64,000 nucleotides of DNA from Trichuris trichiura (taxonomy: Eukaryota; Nematoda; Enoplea; Trichinellida; Trichuridae): the NCBI GenBank assembly GCA_037903355.1, contig JBAJFE010000014.1:4092001-4156000 (forward strand), written 5' to 3'. The notes beneath the pieces are model-generated. The model searched no databases. It was not told where the DNA came from and saw only the letters and a program-made list of their open reading frames with translations. Within the stretch, counting starts at the first letter, position 1; every line of letters begins with the position of its first letter. Below are positions 1 to 11,942 of this stretch, in pieces. The translations under genes and the position numbers were made by a program.

Positions 1-2109
1 TACGATTTGACACAAGGAACATGAATCAGAAAGCGTCAGACGTTTGCGTTAAGTCTAATTTGGACCGCCGAGGATGGAACAAGGGAGGACCTGAAAGCTG
101 CAGATAACGAAATTGGTTATAAATGAGTCCAACCGTAAAGTAAAATCTACCATGAAAACTTACAAACCCATTACAAAAAGTTTTTGAATTCAGAAAAGCA
201 GTCGATTGACATCTGATCATTGCAAACTTTTTTAATTTTAAAATACACACAAAAATATCGATAGGACTTACGTTCCAGCCTAATATATGAAACTGGCGTC
301 ACTTACATAACTTCTGCCCTACATAGGCTTTTTATTTCAAAATTGTACAGTGCACTTACACCGTTGCTGTTTTCAACATGCGCTCATTCTGTTTTCGATT
401 TCTGGTATTTCCTGTTTCTTATATACTCCGGTAGGTTACTTTCTGTGTCTAGGTCCGCTCATAACCGTTTCCCATATTAACTAATAACGATCGCTTCATC
501 GATTTAAGTATACCTCAGATTCCATCAACCTTTGTAAAGCGAAAAAAAACTTGTAAATAACCCTTCATCCAGAGCATAGTGCTAATGATTCGTTGTTAGC
601 CCACTGATCTGCTATTTGTCTGCCGCTTCAATTTCTGAATTTACATACCTTCCCTCAGAGTATCTCCGTGTTCTCTACGCCAGCGTCAATTTCTGTGCAG
701 CAGTCGCTGTTGGATACGGTTCGTTTGTCACAACGCATAAGTAATGAAAATGGTAAGCTACTTGTTTGTCAATGAGAGTGCATATATGACCTTGCTGGCA
801 AGAGAAGAAATCTTTTAAAGGTAGAAAATAAAGTCAATTTGCTTTCCAAAATTTCCGAATAGATGCACCCATACGACGGCACAGGATTGCAGACAGTGAT
901 CTGAAATACTGGCAAAAACCGCCAATGGGAACAAAAATACAAAACACAAGTCAGTTCGATGATAAAGTTATTAAGGTCACGACCATAAAGTTTCACTTTG
1001 CAAGGTTAAGCATGCATGCGTTTTGTTTTGAGAAGTGTTGCGGATAACCCGGGGTCTAATTCCGCCAACAGCGGTTTGACTTGGGAGGGCAACGATGCGG
1101 GTGCTGTTGACGTAAGCACGAGACGAAGCTGATGTCGAAAACAGGCACAGTCAGCCAATGGCTGCGCGACCTAGTCTGACCCCACGGACAGGACTACAAA
1201 AAAGAGGAGAGCAGACCACGGGACCGTCGTGATCATCGGTAGGACGAAGGAGGGCTGTCTATTCGAAAATATTCTTGTTTATATTCAGTTCGTTGGCGTT
1301 CCTTAACAAAGACAAAGCAAAGGGTTTGCGTGCAGATCCATTCGGTGCATCTAAGTTACAAGAAGACAAAGCTTTCCAGTCACATCTGGTCACTTATCAG
1401 CACAAAATTCTGTTGACGAATCAAGATACAGACGTTTTGTCAATTCCAAATAAAAGGTTTGTTTGCTTAACGGGAAAAGCCGGTACTATAAGAAAAGATC
1501 ACTCTCATCATACTGAAATACATGCATCGCAACGAGTGCTTAAATCGTGATTTCCTTCTACGGATGCAACGTTTTCTTTGAATACGCGAAGTTCTATTGA
1601 AGTAACTTTCGCGACTAACCGCATCTTGTCTCGAACTCCTGCGCTAATATCAACCCGAACCCTACAAGTACTGTTCACAACAGCTATCCTCAACTTCTCT
1701 CGATAAAGTTATTAAGTGCTCGTTCTGGGTGCCAAGCTTTCTCGCTAAATGAAAATACAAGGCGCACAGATAGTCACGAAATCATTTACGGTTGAACAGC
1801 AAAAAATCTTGAAGCTTCCGACAAATCGGACAAAACTGAAAATGGATGCAGGCAACAAAACTGCTAATTGCAACCTAATATTTGCCCGTCAAACCTTCTT
1901 GGTAGCTTCACGGTATGAGTCCCAAATTAAACAGTGACAGACGGAGATTAACACTAGACCCAACATCCTGTTTGCTCACGGATTTTCTTAAGCAAACCGC
2001 CTTGCTAAACCCGCACTACACTGCACATATTAACGGAAACGGAATGAAAAATGTTGCAAAGACCCCACGATAATTCGTTCAGGCCAACTTCTCTCAGTTT
2101 TCACTAGGT
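1..2109. other. Intergenic, no recognised gene
   Basis: No frame here is recognisable as a known protein. The longest frame (1275-1550, +, 91 codons) resembles nothing I know. Traces of the PLE-type tail motif (see the dispersed-tail finding) lie near 150-190 and, on the other strand, near 965-1000, so at least part of this stretch is decayed repeat. Confidence 0.4.
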
Positions 2110-2293
2110 ATACTCTTTAAAATCACTACTTCATACGGTATGTATTCTTGCCCGTTGATGAGTTCTGAAATTAAACCGAAATTCGGTTTAATTTCAGAAC
2201 CCATCAACGGGCAAGAATACATACCGTATGAAGTAGTGATGAAAATCCATTGCCCCGTTAAGAAGCACCCCGTGTTCAAAATACCCTTTAAAA
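2110..2293 (+). mobile_element. Fold-back element F, oldest of the PLE-linked family
   Basis: A near-perfect palindrome (about 2122-2241) has arms that meet in an AT-rich centre. To its right is a tail starting GAAAATCCATTGCCCCGTTA, a diverged form of the tail of the other fold-back elements. The flanks are a 13-base direct repeat with one mismatch, ATACTCTTTAAAA (2110-2122) and ATACCCTTTAAAA (2281-2293), read as the target-site duplication. Unlike its relatives this copy shows no CTGANGA core. Confidence 0.65.
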
Positions 2294-4421
2294 CATGTTA
2301 ATGCGAAACGCCCAAGGAGCCATAAACCCTACGTAGAGAATGGCAGCCCTGCAGGAGTGATTCACACGGACGCTACAGCCTTTGGGAAGCCCTGAAAGAT
2401 TCCAAAAGGCGGTGGAGACCAACAGGTCGATTCAGGGTGCCAGTGGGTTTGTAAAGAACTTTGAACAGTGGGGAGATAAAGGAAGTTCAGTAGTGCGTTT
2501 GTGAAAAGCGGAGCAACAGAGGATGACGCTCATTTAATTCGAAGCACAGAGGGCAGGGTTTTTCCGGAGAAAATAAGCAGCCAGCAGTACAGGAGAATCA
2601 ATGACCTACAGTTACACTAGCACTTAATGCGCTTCTTGAGCCACAACAGCGAAGCGTAAGAAGGTTGGCCTACAAATTTATTTTCTTCAGTGCGGCTTTA
2701 GTACGTTTCTAAAACTCTCACTGGCAGAAGAAATATAGCGTCAGTTATGCACTTTACCGCTTTAACTTCTTGGAAAAGAAACGGAAACGGCATGGCGCAC
2801 ATCCAAAAGCCAGTTTCCACTCGTACTGTACTTTTAAGTGTTTTCAAGTTATGTTACAAAAACCCATGAATCATCAGACCCAAACAATGAATCATATCGC
2901 TAAATCACTCCCTTGCACTCCTAATCGGCCAAGGCTGCGAGTATCAATTGAAATAACACTCTGATTATAACAACAGCAAAACCAACCCTCTACGCAGCCT
3001 TAGACTACATCTGAACAGCAAAGATATGAAATTGCAAATTGAAGCATCACCAGTTAGTTAGTGGCGCTCAATTATTCTTTAGCTCACTGGCTCCTGATAA
3101 TCAGGAGAATAATAATGGGAAGGAGAGGAGTGCTCGTTTCTAACACTATTGGTAGGCAAATGAAAGTCTTGGCAGCAGAACTGTAGGAAAAGATCGATGA
3201 AGAAATAATGCTTTCCGCATTCTCTCTTCATGGATAAGCTATCACTTCAACACGCTTCACAATTTATTGGCACCAACTTTGGGAAAATATCGAACCACCA
3301 TGTGGCAGTTTCGATCGGGGCTGCCTTTCAGTCGAGTGACGTTTCGTCATTGATTGGCTAGAAAACGTCGACTCAAAGCGGAACAAGAGTCGCCGACTGG
3401 AACGGCCGTGGAAACAACGAAAATTCGAGATTGGTTGGGACAAAGAGGAAGAAATGAGGAACGTCCCCGAGGAAGGTCGCGCTACCACGTTGCCAATGGA
3501 AACTCGAGTTCACTCCAGAGAATTCTACGTACAAAAATTTGAAAGGAGAATAGAAGAAAGACTGGAAAACAGGCTACAACGATATCGAAACATCTTAAAA
3601 AGGTACACAAGGAGCAGGATACGGAAAACTAATCAACAGCCCTAAAGATGAAGAAACGCTTCCCACTGATGGGTCTACGTATGATTTTCAAGCATTTCCT
3701 TCAAAATCAAGCTACCTGCTTCCTAAATCATAAAGTAGACAGTGTAAACAGTGTACAAGAGTAGGTTTGGCCGAAATTTAGGCTCTTACTTGATTGGTTC
3801 GGCGCCCTGTGCGGCTCCCTGAGCAGTGGCGCTCCGTGGCCGTTGGTTGGCCGGTGTTGCAGGCGACGACGGATTGGATGTGCAAGCCAATGATAAAGAA
3901 GCTGCGCCGGGCCAACGGGGCAATCGCGACGGGGTTGCGTTATCGACTGGCAGAACGACGATTGGCCAACGCTCACTACTGCCTAGCAAATAGTGGCTGC
4001 CGCCAGGTCGCACTGCCAGAAATCGATAATTGCCAAGCTGCGCCGCTCTGTGACTTCGCGTTTCCGCTGCTTGATCCTATTGTTTGGTTGCTATGGGTGA
4101 ATGCGGGTCAATTGGCTACTGTACTTTTTTATTATATAATATGTGCAGGTAGACTGCGCAGCAATTGGATTATTGCCTAACAAATCTCGATTGTACAGGT
4201 TCTTTCCTCGTTCTTTGTCCCTTTCATTTGTAAAAATTCTCCCTCACCACATTAAAGTCACCTGTGTGCTTGCATTTCGAATATGTGGCGTTTTGTAACG
4301 GCTTCATAAATTCATGATGTAATTACTGAAATTCGAGCAGTGTAAATTTTTATTGTGTGAATCTTTCGGGATGCCTCTGTTCTCGTCTTTAGCGCAAAAT
4401 TGGAGGCCTTACGTTTGCATC
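2294..4421. other. Intergenic; GC-richer patch near 3.78-4.06 kb
   Basis: No gene recognised. Short frames at 3354-3645 (+) are rich in Arg, Lys and Glu but match no family I know. The patch 3780-4060 is clearly richer in GC and CpG than its surroundings and is full of ATTGG/CCAAT words. It could be a promoter-like island or a piece of an unrelated repeat; the sequence does not decide. Confidence 0.35.
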
Positions 4422-4596
4422 TTCTTATGGCGAAAGACAGGATGTCTTTTAACAGACTTGAATAGTTTCATAGTAGATCTTCAGATTCACGGGTTTGGCC
4501 TGTTGGATGTATCCGTAAGTAAACTTCAAAATGCCCTACCAACGGATGGATGAGCACATTGTAAGAGAAAATACAGAACAATTTGTATACCGTACG

Positions 4597-4625
4597 TTTC
4601 GGAACTGCTCGTGTTCCGTCGTCAG
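4597..4625 (-). ncRNA. Hammerhead-ribozyme-like core of PLE1
   Basis: On the minus strand the order is CTGACGA, stem arm CGGAAC, loop, stem arm GTTCCG, then AAAC followed by the self-complementary CGTACG and GTA. PLEs are known to carry hammerhead motifs of this order in their terminal repeats. The conserved core and stem II are clear; helix I is weak by eye, so activity is not claimed. Confidence 0.6.
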
Positions 4626-4690
4626 CAGTGTTGGGGAGGTGTTTATTCAGTAAGGGGTTTATATAGCGCATGGGTACAATGGGTGTTTGA

Positions 4691-6076
4691 TTAGTTGGGT
4701 AGGGCGCAGTATTGGAATTTATTAATCGGCGCAGCCCATACTTCACTAACCTCCACGCCATTGTCACGATTGATAGTGGAGTTGCTCTGGATGTACAGAG
4801 CCTCCTTAATACGCCTAAGATGTAATAAGTTTTCGTGGCATATGATCTTCGGGTGCGGGTTGAGTGTGCACCGAGATGCGTGCTCAACGATCACTGAGGC
4901 ACTTATCGCGTTCTCCATGGCTTTTCGAGGGTCCGTTGTCGGTGGACGCCCCGGGCCGGTGGCCTGTACCCCATTGAGTCTTCGTTCGGCCTTCGTGTAT
5001 GTCAACACATTCTTCATGTGTTGGCCGAATCTCTTAAGTAAAGTGTTGCCCGTTTCTCCTATGTAGGACGCGTCGCAACCACACTTTATCTGGTAAACGA
5101 CACCGGGTCCGCTGTCAAAAGGAACCTTCATTTTGTCATTTCTCACAATCGAACGAAGATTACATGAGCTTTTAAATCTCACGTTGAATTTTAAGGAGCG
5201 CCCCAGTCTCCTGGTTCGTTCACTTAAACCACTGTAGCAGGGGAGGAGCAGCACCGGGCGTTGTTGGTTATCAGGCGGGGACGGTGATGAAGGTTTATTT
5301 TGTTGGCACTGTTTAATAATGGAATTGATGAATTTACTGGGGTATCCGTTACTGCATAGTGTGTTATAAATGTGTCTTAATTCTGTATTTAAATATTCGG
5401 GGTCACAAACCGTTAGGGCTCTGTCAACCATCCCTTTAACTATACCTCTTTTAACTGAAATAGGGTGATGAGAAGAAAAGTTCAGGTGCCCGTCCGAGTG
5501 GGTGGGTTTCCTATAAACTGTTGTTTTTAACTTATTCCCTTGTTTAATGACTAAGACATCTAGAAAAGGGAGTTTACAATTATTTTCCTTCTCAATGGTT
5601 AGCGTTATCTGGTTGGGGAAGAGACTGTTCAGGTGTTCCAAGAGAGTTTCTTCACTGCCTGATTTTATGATGGCAAAGATGTCGTCTACATATCTTTTGA
5701 AAATGATAGGAGGGGCACAGTCTTGCAGAGTGCTGAAGGCTTTTTCTTCGAGATGTTCCATGAAGATCTCCGCAAGTATGGGGGAGAGTGGACTGCCCAT
5801 AGGCGCACCGTCCTTCTGTAAGAAGAAACTATTCTGAAATCTGAAGTAGTTGCCCTCGCGCATGCAGAAGGACACTAATTTAACTATGTGGGTGCGGTTT
5901 AATTTCGTCCTCTGCAAGATGGTGTCGTCCGCATCTAACAGAGTTTGAAGCAAGTTGATGGTATATTTTATGGGAACGCTTCTGAAAAGGTCTTTTACAT
6001 CGTAACTGACCATGGTTTTGGGAAATTGTTCTGTATTTTCTCTTACAATTTGCTCATCCATCCGTTGGTAGGGCAT
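4691..6076 (-). CDS. PLE reverse transcriptase with C-terminal GIY-YIG endonuclease (truncated)
   Basis: Uninterrupted frame of 461 residues. The first 18 residues are translated from the terminal repeat and are not family sequence. The palm then starts at the catalytic Asp motif (SYDVKDLF, about 24-31), followed by GAPMGSPLSP (about 90-99) and the second catalytic motif YVDD (about 129-132). After a linker comes a GIY-YIG nuclease: VVYQIKC (about 326), YIGET (about 338), then Arg and His further on, with a conserved PLE tail containing KEALYIQ. Family proteins are usually much longer, and the fingers and N-terminal motifs are absent here, so autonomous activity is doubtful although all visible catalytic residues are kept. 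The frame may simply be young, not selected. Confidence 0.88.
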   Translation of the reverse strand: MPYQRMDEQIVRENTEQFPKTMVSYDVKDLFRSVPIKYTINLLQTLLDADDTILQRTKLNRTHIVKLVSFCMREGNYFRFQNSFFLQKDGAPMGSPLSPILAEIFMEHLEEKAFSTLQDCAPPIIFKRYVDDIFAIIKSGSEETLLEHLNSLFPNQITLTIEKENNCKLPFLDVLVIKQGNKLKTTVYRKPTHSDGHLNFSSHHPISVKRGIVKGMVDRALTVCDPEYLNTELRHIYNTLCSNGYPSKFINSIIKQCQQNKPSSPSPPDNQQRPVLLLPCYSGLSERTRRLGRSLKFNVRFKSSCNLRSIVRNDKMKVPFDSGPGVVYQIKCGCDASYIGETGNTLLKRFGQHMKNVLTYTKAERRLNGVQATGPGRPPTTDPRKAMENAISASVIVEHASRCTLNPHPKIICHENLLHLRRIKEALYIQSNSTINRDNGVEVSEVWAAPINKFQYCALPN

Positions 6077-6141
6077 TTTGAAGTTTACTTACAGATACAT
6101 CCAACAGGCCAAACCCGTGAATCTGAAGTTCATATGGCGAA

Positions 6142-9100
6142 GTTTATTTTACCCGGGGGGGGGGGACCTGGCCAGTTTCGTTCTTCGGAGCTTTTCCGTC
6201 CACCCTTGATCCATCCTCAGCGGTAAAGGCATCGTGGTACTTTAAAAAACGTCTACTCAATCGCTTCAAGCAAATATTTTTTAAATAATTCAGACAAACA
6301 CGCAACAGCAGTGCTGTGATGCAAAAAAATATAAATGGCTAACTAGTTGTGCCCTTCGATGAATCTGCCTCATTTTGCTGTTCAGCATTCAAAAGAATAC
6401 CAACCAGACATTCGAAACGTATCCATTGAAGTGGAAAGGTGCTTCAAAGCTTGGACAACGCGAGGTGTTGGAAAGGTGCAAGGACACTGCTGACAGGTTA
6501 CGGTATTGCTGAAAGTAGTGCAAACGTCCGCCATTCGGTCGTCGTCGCACACACGGACACTGTTACTGAACTCAGGTCAATGACTTTGGCTAACTGCATT
6601 GTGCAGAGTGCGCAGCTTGCTAATTGACGACTGTTACATGTCCTCCAACTTACCTTTCCCATTGTTCGTACTAACCATGCCACTGATCCGAGAGCTGCAG
6701 AACTTACTGTATTACAAGATTAGACGGGTTTATCGCTACTTCAAGAGAAAAAAATTTAGTTAGCCATTACACTTCGCTAAATATCCAGAAATATGTATTG
6801 CTGCTTTTAGTTTTGTATCTCAGTAATCACAATGCTTACAAATCCCCTGGCTTTCGTCCTTTCAAAAATAATTTTTCCAAAAATTGATTTCTGTTAAAAG
6901 TAGGCAGTTTTGCGTAGACGGTGTAACTAGCTGACGAATGATCTGTTCCCGAAAAAACTTACTGCTCATATTCGTCTTGGCAATAAGTATTATACTTTTC
7001 ATAAACGAATGATACGCATCTTTGATCAGATGCGTAACCAAACATTTTTAGGTCTTTTCCATTAGACGCCCGGTGGGTATTGTAGGAGGAACTAAAATCA
7101 AGTTCCATTAGTCCATGTGACCGCAGGCAGCCTAAGTTAAAGTAAATGCAAACTTTAGGTTTAAACATAGGTTGCCTACGGTTACTGGGATTAACAGGAC
7201 TTTATTTTATGCTTAAGCTTAAAGTTCCGCGTACAGTAACTTACTAGGCGTCTAATAGGAAAGATCCCCTTCTTCCTTTGTCATCATTACTTACATGGAG
7301 ATAACCGTTTACTGTTAACGTCAATAAGAATCACTGATCTTTCAGGAGAAGAGATCGCCCTGTCTTTAGCTCGATGCATGATCAGGTTAGCACAAATAAT
7401 GCTAAAAACGGGACGCTCTCCTGTCCTGAAAGATCAATGAATCCTGTTGATGTTAATGATAAGCTGTTGTCTGCGTACCAATAGCAATGAATTAAGAAAA
7501 ACCTTTTAAGATGTTACATTTTCAATGTTTTTTAATAATAAATAATACGGCTTCCCTTAATCTGAACCGACTACTGAGGTGCATAAAAGGACTTCCTGCC
7601 GGTAGCAGATTTTCCATTTGCAATAAGGTATCTTTGCACCAATGCTTTGTCAGCGTATGTCCTTGTACGCTGCACCTTGAAAATCACAAGGAAATAGCCC
7701 GACGCAATATTGCAATTGCGCGACCATCTTTTCAGTGCGGTAAGTGCATTTGTAATTAGTAAAGATAACCAGCCGCTACACAATTAGAACAGTTAGAAAA
7801 AAGAATAAATTTATGGCACGCAGACTGCTACTAAATAGTGTTTGCTAAACAATGTTGTGCATTTGCTATGACTAGTTAAAGCATGTTTGTCGTGTTGACC
7901 CGTATATCTTTGAGAAAAAATTCGAAGCTTTCCGGATTCCTCTAATTCTGCCTTCACTGATCTCATAATCGATTACGAAGACGCTCAAGACGGGATGAGC
8001 CCAATCTTGAAAGCTTCGAATTTTACTCGCAAGAATAAACGGGTCAAATATGACATATGTGTGTGAATGTGAAAACCTATATGCCCGCTAAAAGTCACGT
8101 CATTTTTCATTGAAATGGCTAGTTATCTTATCTTTGAAGAAAAAGTGGCCTGAAGTTGTTAGTTGTCTAGAGGCAGGCGCATGGATTCGAACTTCCCTTG
8201 AAACTAAAGCGAATAAATAGCTTTTCCTGTTCACTTTAAATGGCCAGACAGTGGAGTGTTACTTAATAGACAATGACGCTGATGTTGCAAGAAGTAGCTT
8301 TCATAAAAATGTTCTTTTCTTCTATAGACAAATGCTGCGCAAACGTACGCAGTGTTTTCCGTTTACTTTGCTCTGGGATAGGTTGAAGTAGCAACAAAGG
8401 TGCACAGGTGTCCTCTGCCTGGCAAAGCGTACATTGCTATTCACTCTAATGGTTCAGTGAAAAAGCACTTTTCTTATTACAATGTTGCAAAAACTCGTCT
8501 AATATGAGATTACAAAGGGCAAATTTTATAACTGAACGTGACCTGATTACATTGACGTCTAAGTTGCGTATTTTTGTTTTAGTTGCAGTTTTCTAAAGGC
8601 ACCGCCGTCTTGAGAAATATCTTTGATGCTAACTACACGCTAAGGCGGTTTCACTTTCAGATTTGTCCTTGGCCTAACATGACTTCTTGCTCAGATTTGC
8701 AGATCTTGACTTATTTTTGTAATCGCGGAAACATCCTCTGTTGCTAATCCCGTTTTCGGGGAAAATGTTTTTTTCATTCAACTTATTTATTCGTAGAAAT
8801 TTTAAGCCTGACACTTTTAAAGTTAAATTTAGAACTTCAAGAAATGGCGAAACTCTAGCCTTGCCTAATTTCGAACGAAAGAAGTATATGCACTGCCTTT
8901 AGCCTAGCGCGTTTTATTTATGGACAGCAAGACTGATTACCGCGAAACATGCTGCAGTTTACGCTGAGTTGGATAAAGCAAATCGTCAAGCAGTTGAACA
9001 TTGCTTAAGTAGCGAAAATAAACGCACTCGTCTATGTATGGAAAGTTTGCATGCCAGAAATGTCAGCGTCGTTATTCTTTCCCGTTGAGCCCATTGTTAA

Positions 9101-9527
9101 GTAAAGTTGCGGTTACTTGAACGCAATATCTGCAGTATAATGGCAGAAGAATTGAATGCTGCGGTAACGAATTCACAGACATTACGCGCGCACATCGTGA
9201 ACAGCCTAGAAAAAAGAACTGTTCATGTCACCGATATAATAGAAGTGCGTGACGCAAGTTTTGTTCCCACATTCAGAACAGCTCACAGTTTGAAGCAAAT
9301 GACTTGCAGAAGCATCCGTTTAATAGTTTTAGGCACCGTTTGATTGCCGATACGATGAGCAGCTCGTACCTGATCATTTTATTCTTTTTAGAAGTTAATT
9401 CCGCAGCTTCCGAAGCTTTTTAAAATACCAATCGACAGAAGCGTCGAGTAAAAGTAAAAAAATATGTAACTCCGTTAAAATGCATATGTATTCAAGAACT
9501 TAATGCCAATTATTATAGATCCACAAA
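6142..9527. other. Intergenic with decayed inverted repeats
   Basis: No gene recognised. A run of about fifteen G lies near 6150-6165 directly beside PLE1. Imperfect inverted repeats, probably old fold-back elements, are visible at about 7318-7455 (arms contain GATCTTTCAGGA) and about 7898-8050 (arms contain GACCCGT and ATTCGAAGCTTTC). The promoter of the sideroflexin gene must lie in the last part, but I see no clear TATA box. Confidence 0.4.
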
Positions 9528-11890
9528 ATGAAGCAGCTTGTGCGTGACATTCATCCTAAACCAAATATAGAGGAACCTCGTTGGGATCAGTCGACTTACT
9601 GGAATCGCTCGAAGCACTTTTTCATCACCACCAACCCGCTGAATTTGTTTTGTACGAATAAGCAGCTTTGTGAATCCAAAAGGATCGTTGAGAATTACAG
9701 GTAGAGTGGACTGGAGTAATTTACTGTAATATTAGTATCGAAAGACAGGATGTCTTTTAACAGGCTTAAATAGTTTCGTAGTAGATCTTCAGATTCACGG
9801 GTTTGGCCTGTTGGATGTATCTGTAAGTAAACTTCAAAATGCCCTACCAACGGATGGATGAGCAAATTGTAAGAGAAAATACAGAACAATTTGTATACCG
9901 TACGTTTCGGAACTGCTCGTGTTCCGTCCTTACGAAATACAGAACAACAGAACGTACGTACGAAATACAGAACAATTTGCTCATCCATCCGTTGGTAGGG
10001 CATTTTGAAGTTTACTTACAGATACATCCAACAGGCCAAACCCGTGAATCTGAAGATCTACTATAATATTAGTACTTTAATTTTAAGTATTCTTCTGCAG
10101 TGCCTTAATAGGACTACATAGGACTTTTATACTGTCAGAACAGTCTAAGAACAGAATTCTGAAGGCTCCAGGCTTCGAGTTTTTTTGACTTGTCTTCAAG
10201 GTTGTTATCTGCTGGCTTGTTCTTCTGCGTACTGCTGATGGTAAAATATTACGAGCTAGCTTAGCAGTCCGTTATCCTGGTGGTTTCACGTGTTGTCCTG
10301 ACCTTGTAGGCTGTCCTAAAAGGATAGGTGTATCGCAAGCGATCAGATAACTGGAAGCGCTGCTTTCACTCTTTTTACAATTACGGTAAAGTCATATTAA
10401 CAGCTCCCTTGCCATCTTTGCCGCGTTGGAAGTCTCACCCTGGCAACGAACGCTCACTTCTTAATGATACTTCTTGATTTTGCTGAATGTGGTCTCCTTT
10501 GGCGGCTTGACAGATTTCCTACACAGTTCAGCCTCGCATTGTACGATAAGTGGGGACCAGGAAAATTTCGTGCCGGGCGAAATCGTCCTATGTGAGGTCA
10601 CCATAGCATAGGAAGTATAATAACTGGAACGGGCTTTTCGCCAGAAATGAACTAAGTTGTTATGAAAGGAAGATTAACCCACTGGTTAGCCAAAGAAACA
10701 GTTTAGGTGCTTTAACACTGAAGATACATGCAGACGACAATGCAGGAGTGCGATTCTTAAAGTTTTATATCCCTCATTTGCTGGAGCTCTCAGCCGAATG
10801 TACTGCCTACTCACTTGATGGTCAATATACATGTGATTACAATAGTGGACAACGTGAAATCAAGTTTAATCAAGCCGCAGAAAAGCAACGAAAGTGCTTT
10901 CATGTATAAAGCTTTTGGGCAGCAAATTTTTAATCATTGGCTTGGAAGAGTTTAAACAAAGCAGGCTGTGCGGTTTTGACTTTCTTTTTTCTTCATAGGC
11001 GTTCTTGTAAATAAAAAGGATATCATCTACCGCTCGTCTAGCTTGTGTGCAATGGTGGTTATTCGAGTCAATATCCATCGCTTTTTGTTTCGAGGCCTTG
11101 ACCGTTGAAAGCACTTCTTCAAGACCTCTATGAGGCAGCTCATCAGTTTCCTCATTATCGAGCGCGCATTTATCATCTTTCTCCGATGCAATTTCTTGAA
11201 GTTGAGCAGGTCATCGTTAGACAACTCTTCCCCGTAGGAAGCGAACGTCTCTTCGATGTTTGCCGTGTCTAGGTAACTGTACCACGGCTTCTTGGTACCT
11301 AACTCCGCAATTTCTTCAATTGCGGCCTGGAAGAGCGCGGAGAAACCCGACTGCTCACCCGTGCGACGTCGCGAGATAGAACTCCAAACGGAGTGCATGC
11401 TGCCTCGAGGCACTTCCTACCATGCGCGATAAACGCCCTCGATTGTGTTCTTTATATAGTACTTTCTCCTGAATTCAAGCAAGGAGGCGGCACCTTCTCC
11501 TGTCATTCTTGCAAGTGCTTGTGCAAATTCTGACGCTTAAGCCCGTACAAAGTGAAAATCCTATAGTACAAGGTAAGGCCAGCTGTTAATTTTGTTTCGC
11601 GTACTGAGTGAATTCGTCCAAACTAAAGTTGTGCAAAGCGAGGCCGACCTGTAATTTGCTTCTGTCGTCAGCCGCTTTTGATTTAATTTATAAAAGCCTT
11701 TGCACTCTAAAACGTGTTGTCGATGAAACAGATATGAAAACTCTGTACTCGAATTCATGCACTCAGTGTGATTTAGAATTTTCCATCTTGTACTAGTCAA
11801 CGAAACTACAAGGTCGTCCCCATACGAAACAAATTTCTACAAGAATACTGGCAGCTGACAGACACAGAAGAAGAACTTTATTATTATTAC

Positions 11891-11942
<52 letters not shown>

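Larger units (their letters stand above)
4422..6141 (-). mobile_element. Penelope-like retroelement PLE1, 5'-truncated
   Basis: Element flanked by a 13-base duplication with one mismatch, TTCTTATGGCGAA (4422-4434) and TTCATATGGCGAA (6129-6141). The ends are inverted copies of one terminal sequence: left about 4470-4597, right about 6022-6128. This is the inverted pseudo-LTR arrangement known for PLEs. The coding strand is minus. The right-hand copy is joined directly to the middle of the reverse transcriptase, so the 5' part of the full-length protein is missing. A hammerhead-like core lies in the left (3') copy at 4597-4625. The sequence looks young: the frame is open over its whole length and the two ends remain very similar. 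Confidence 0.85.

Noticed and set aside
3794..4180. 128-codon frame in the GC-rich patch
   Set aside because: Both strands are open because of the base composition, and the peptide has no recognisable domain or splice context.
4695..5837. Plus-strand frames across PLE1
   Set aside because: They are antisense shadows of the reverse transcriptase frame.
8160..8230. GTTCGAATCC-like tRNA B-box on the minus strand
   Set aside because: No A-box or foldable acceptor, D and anticodon arms at the right distance upstream.
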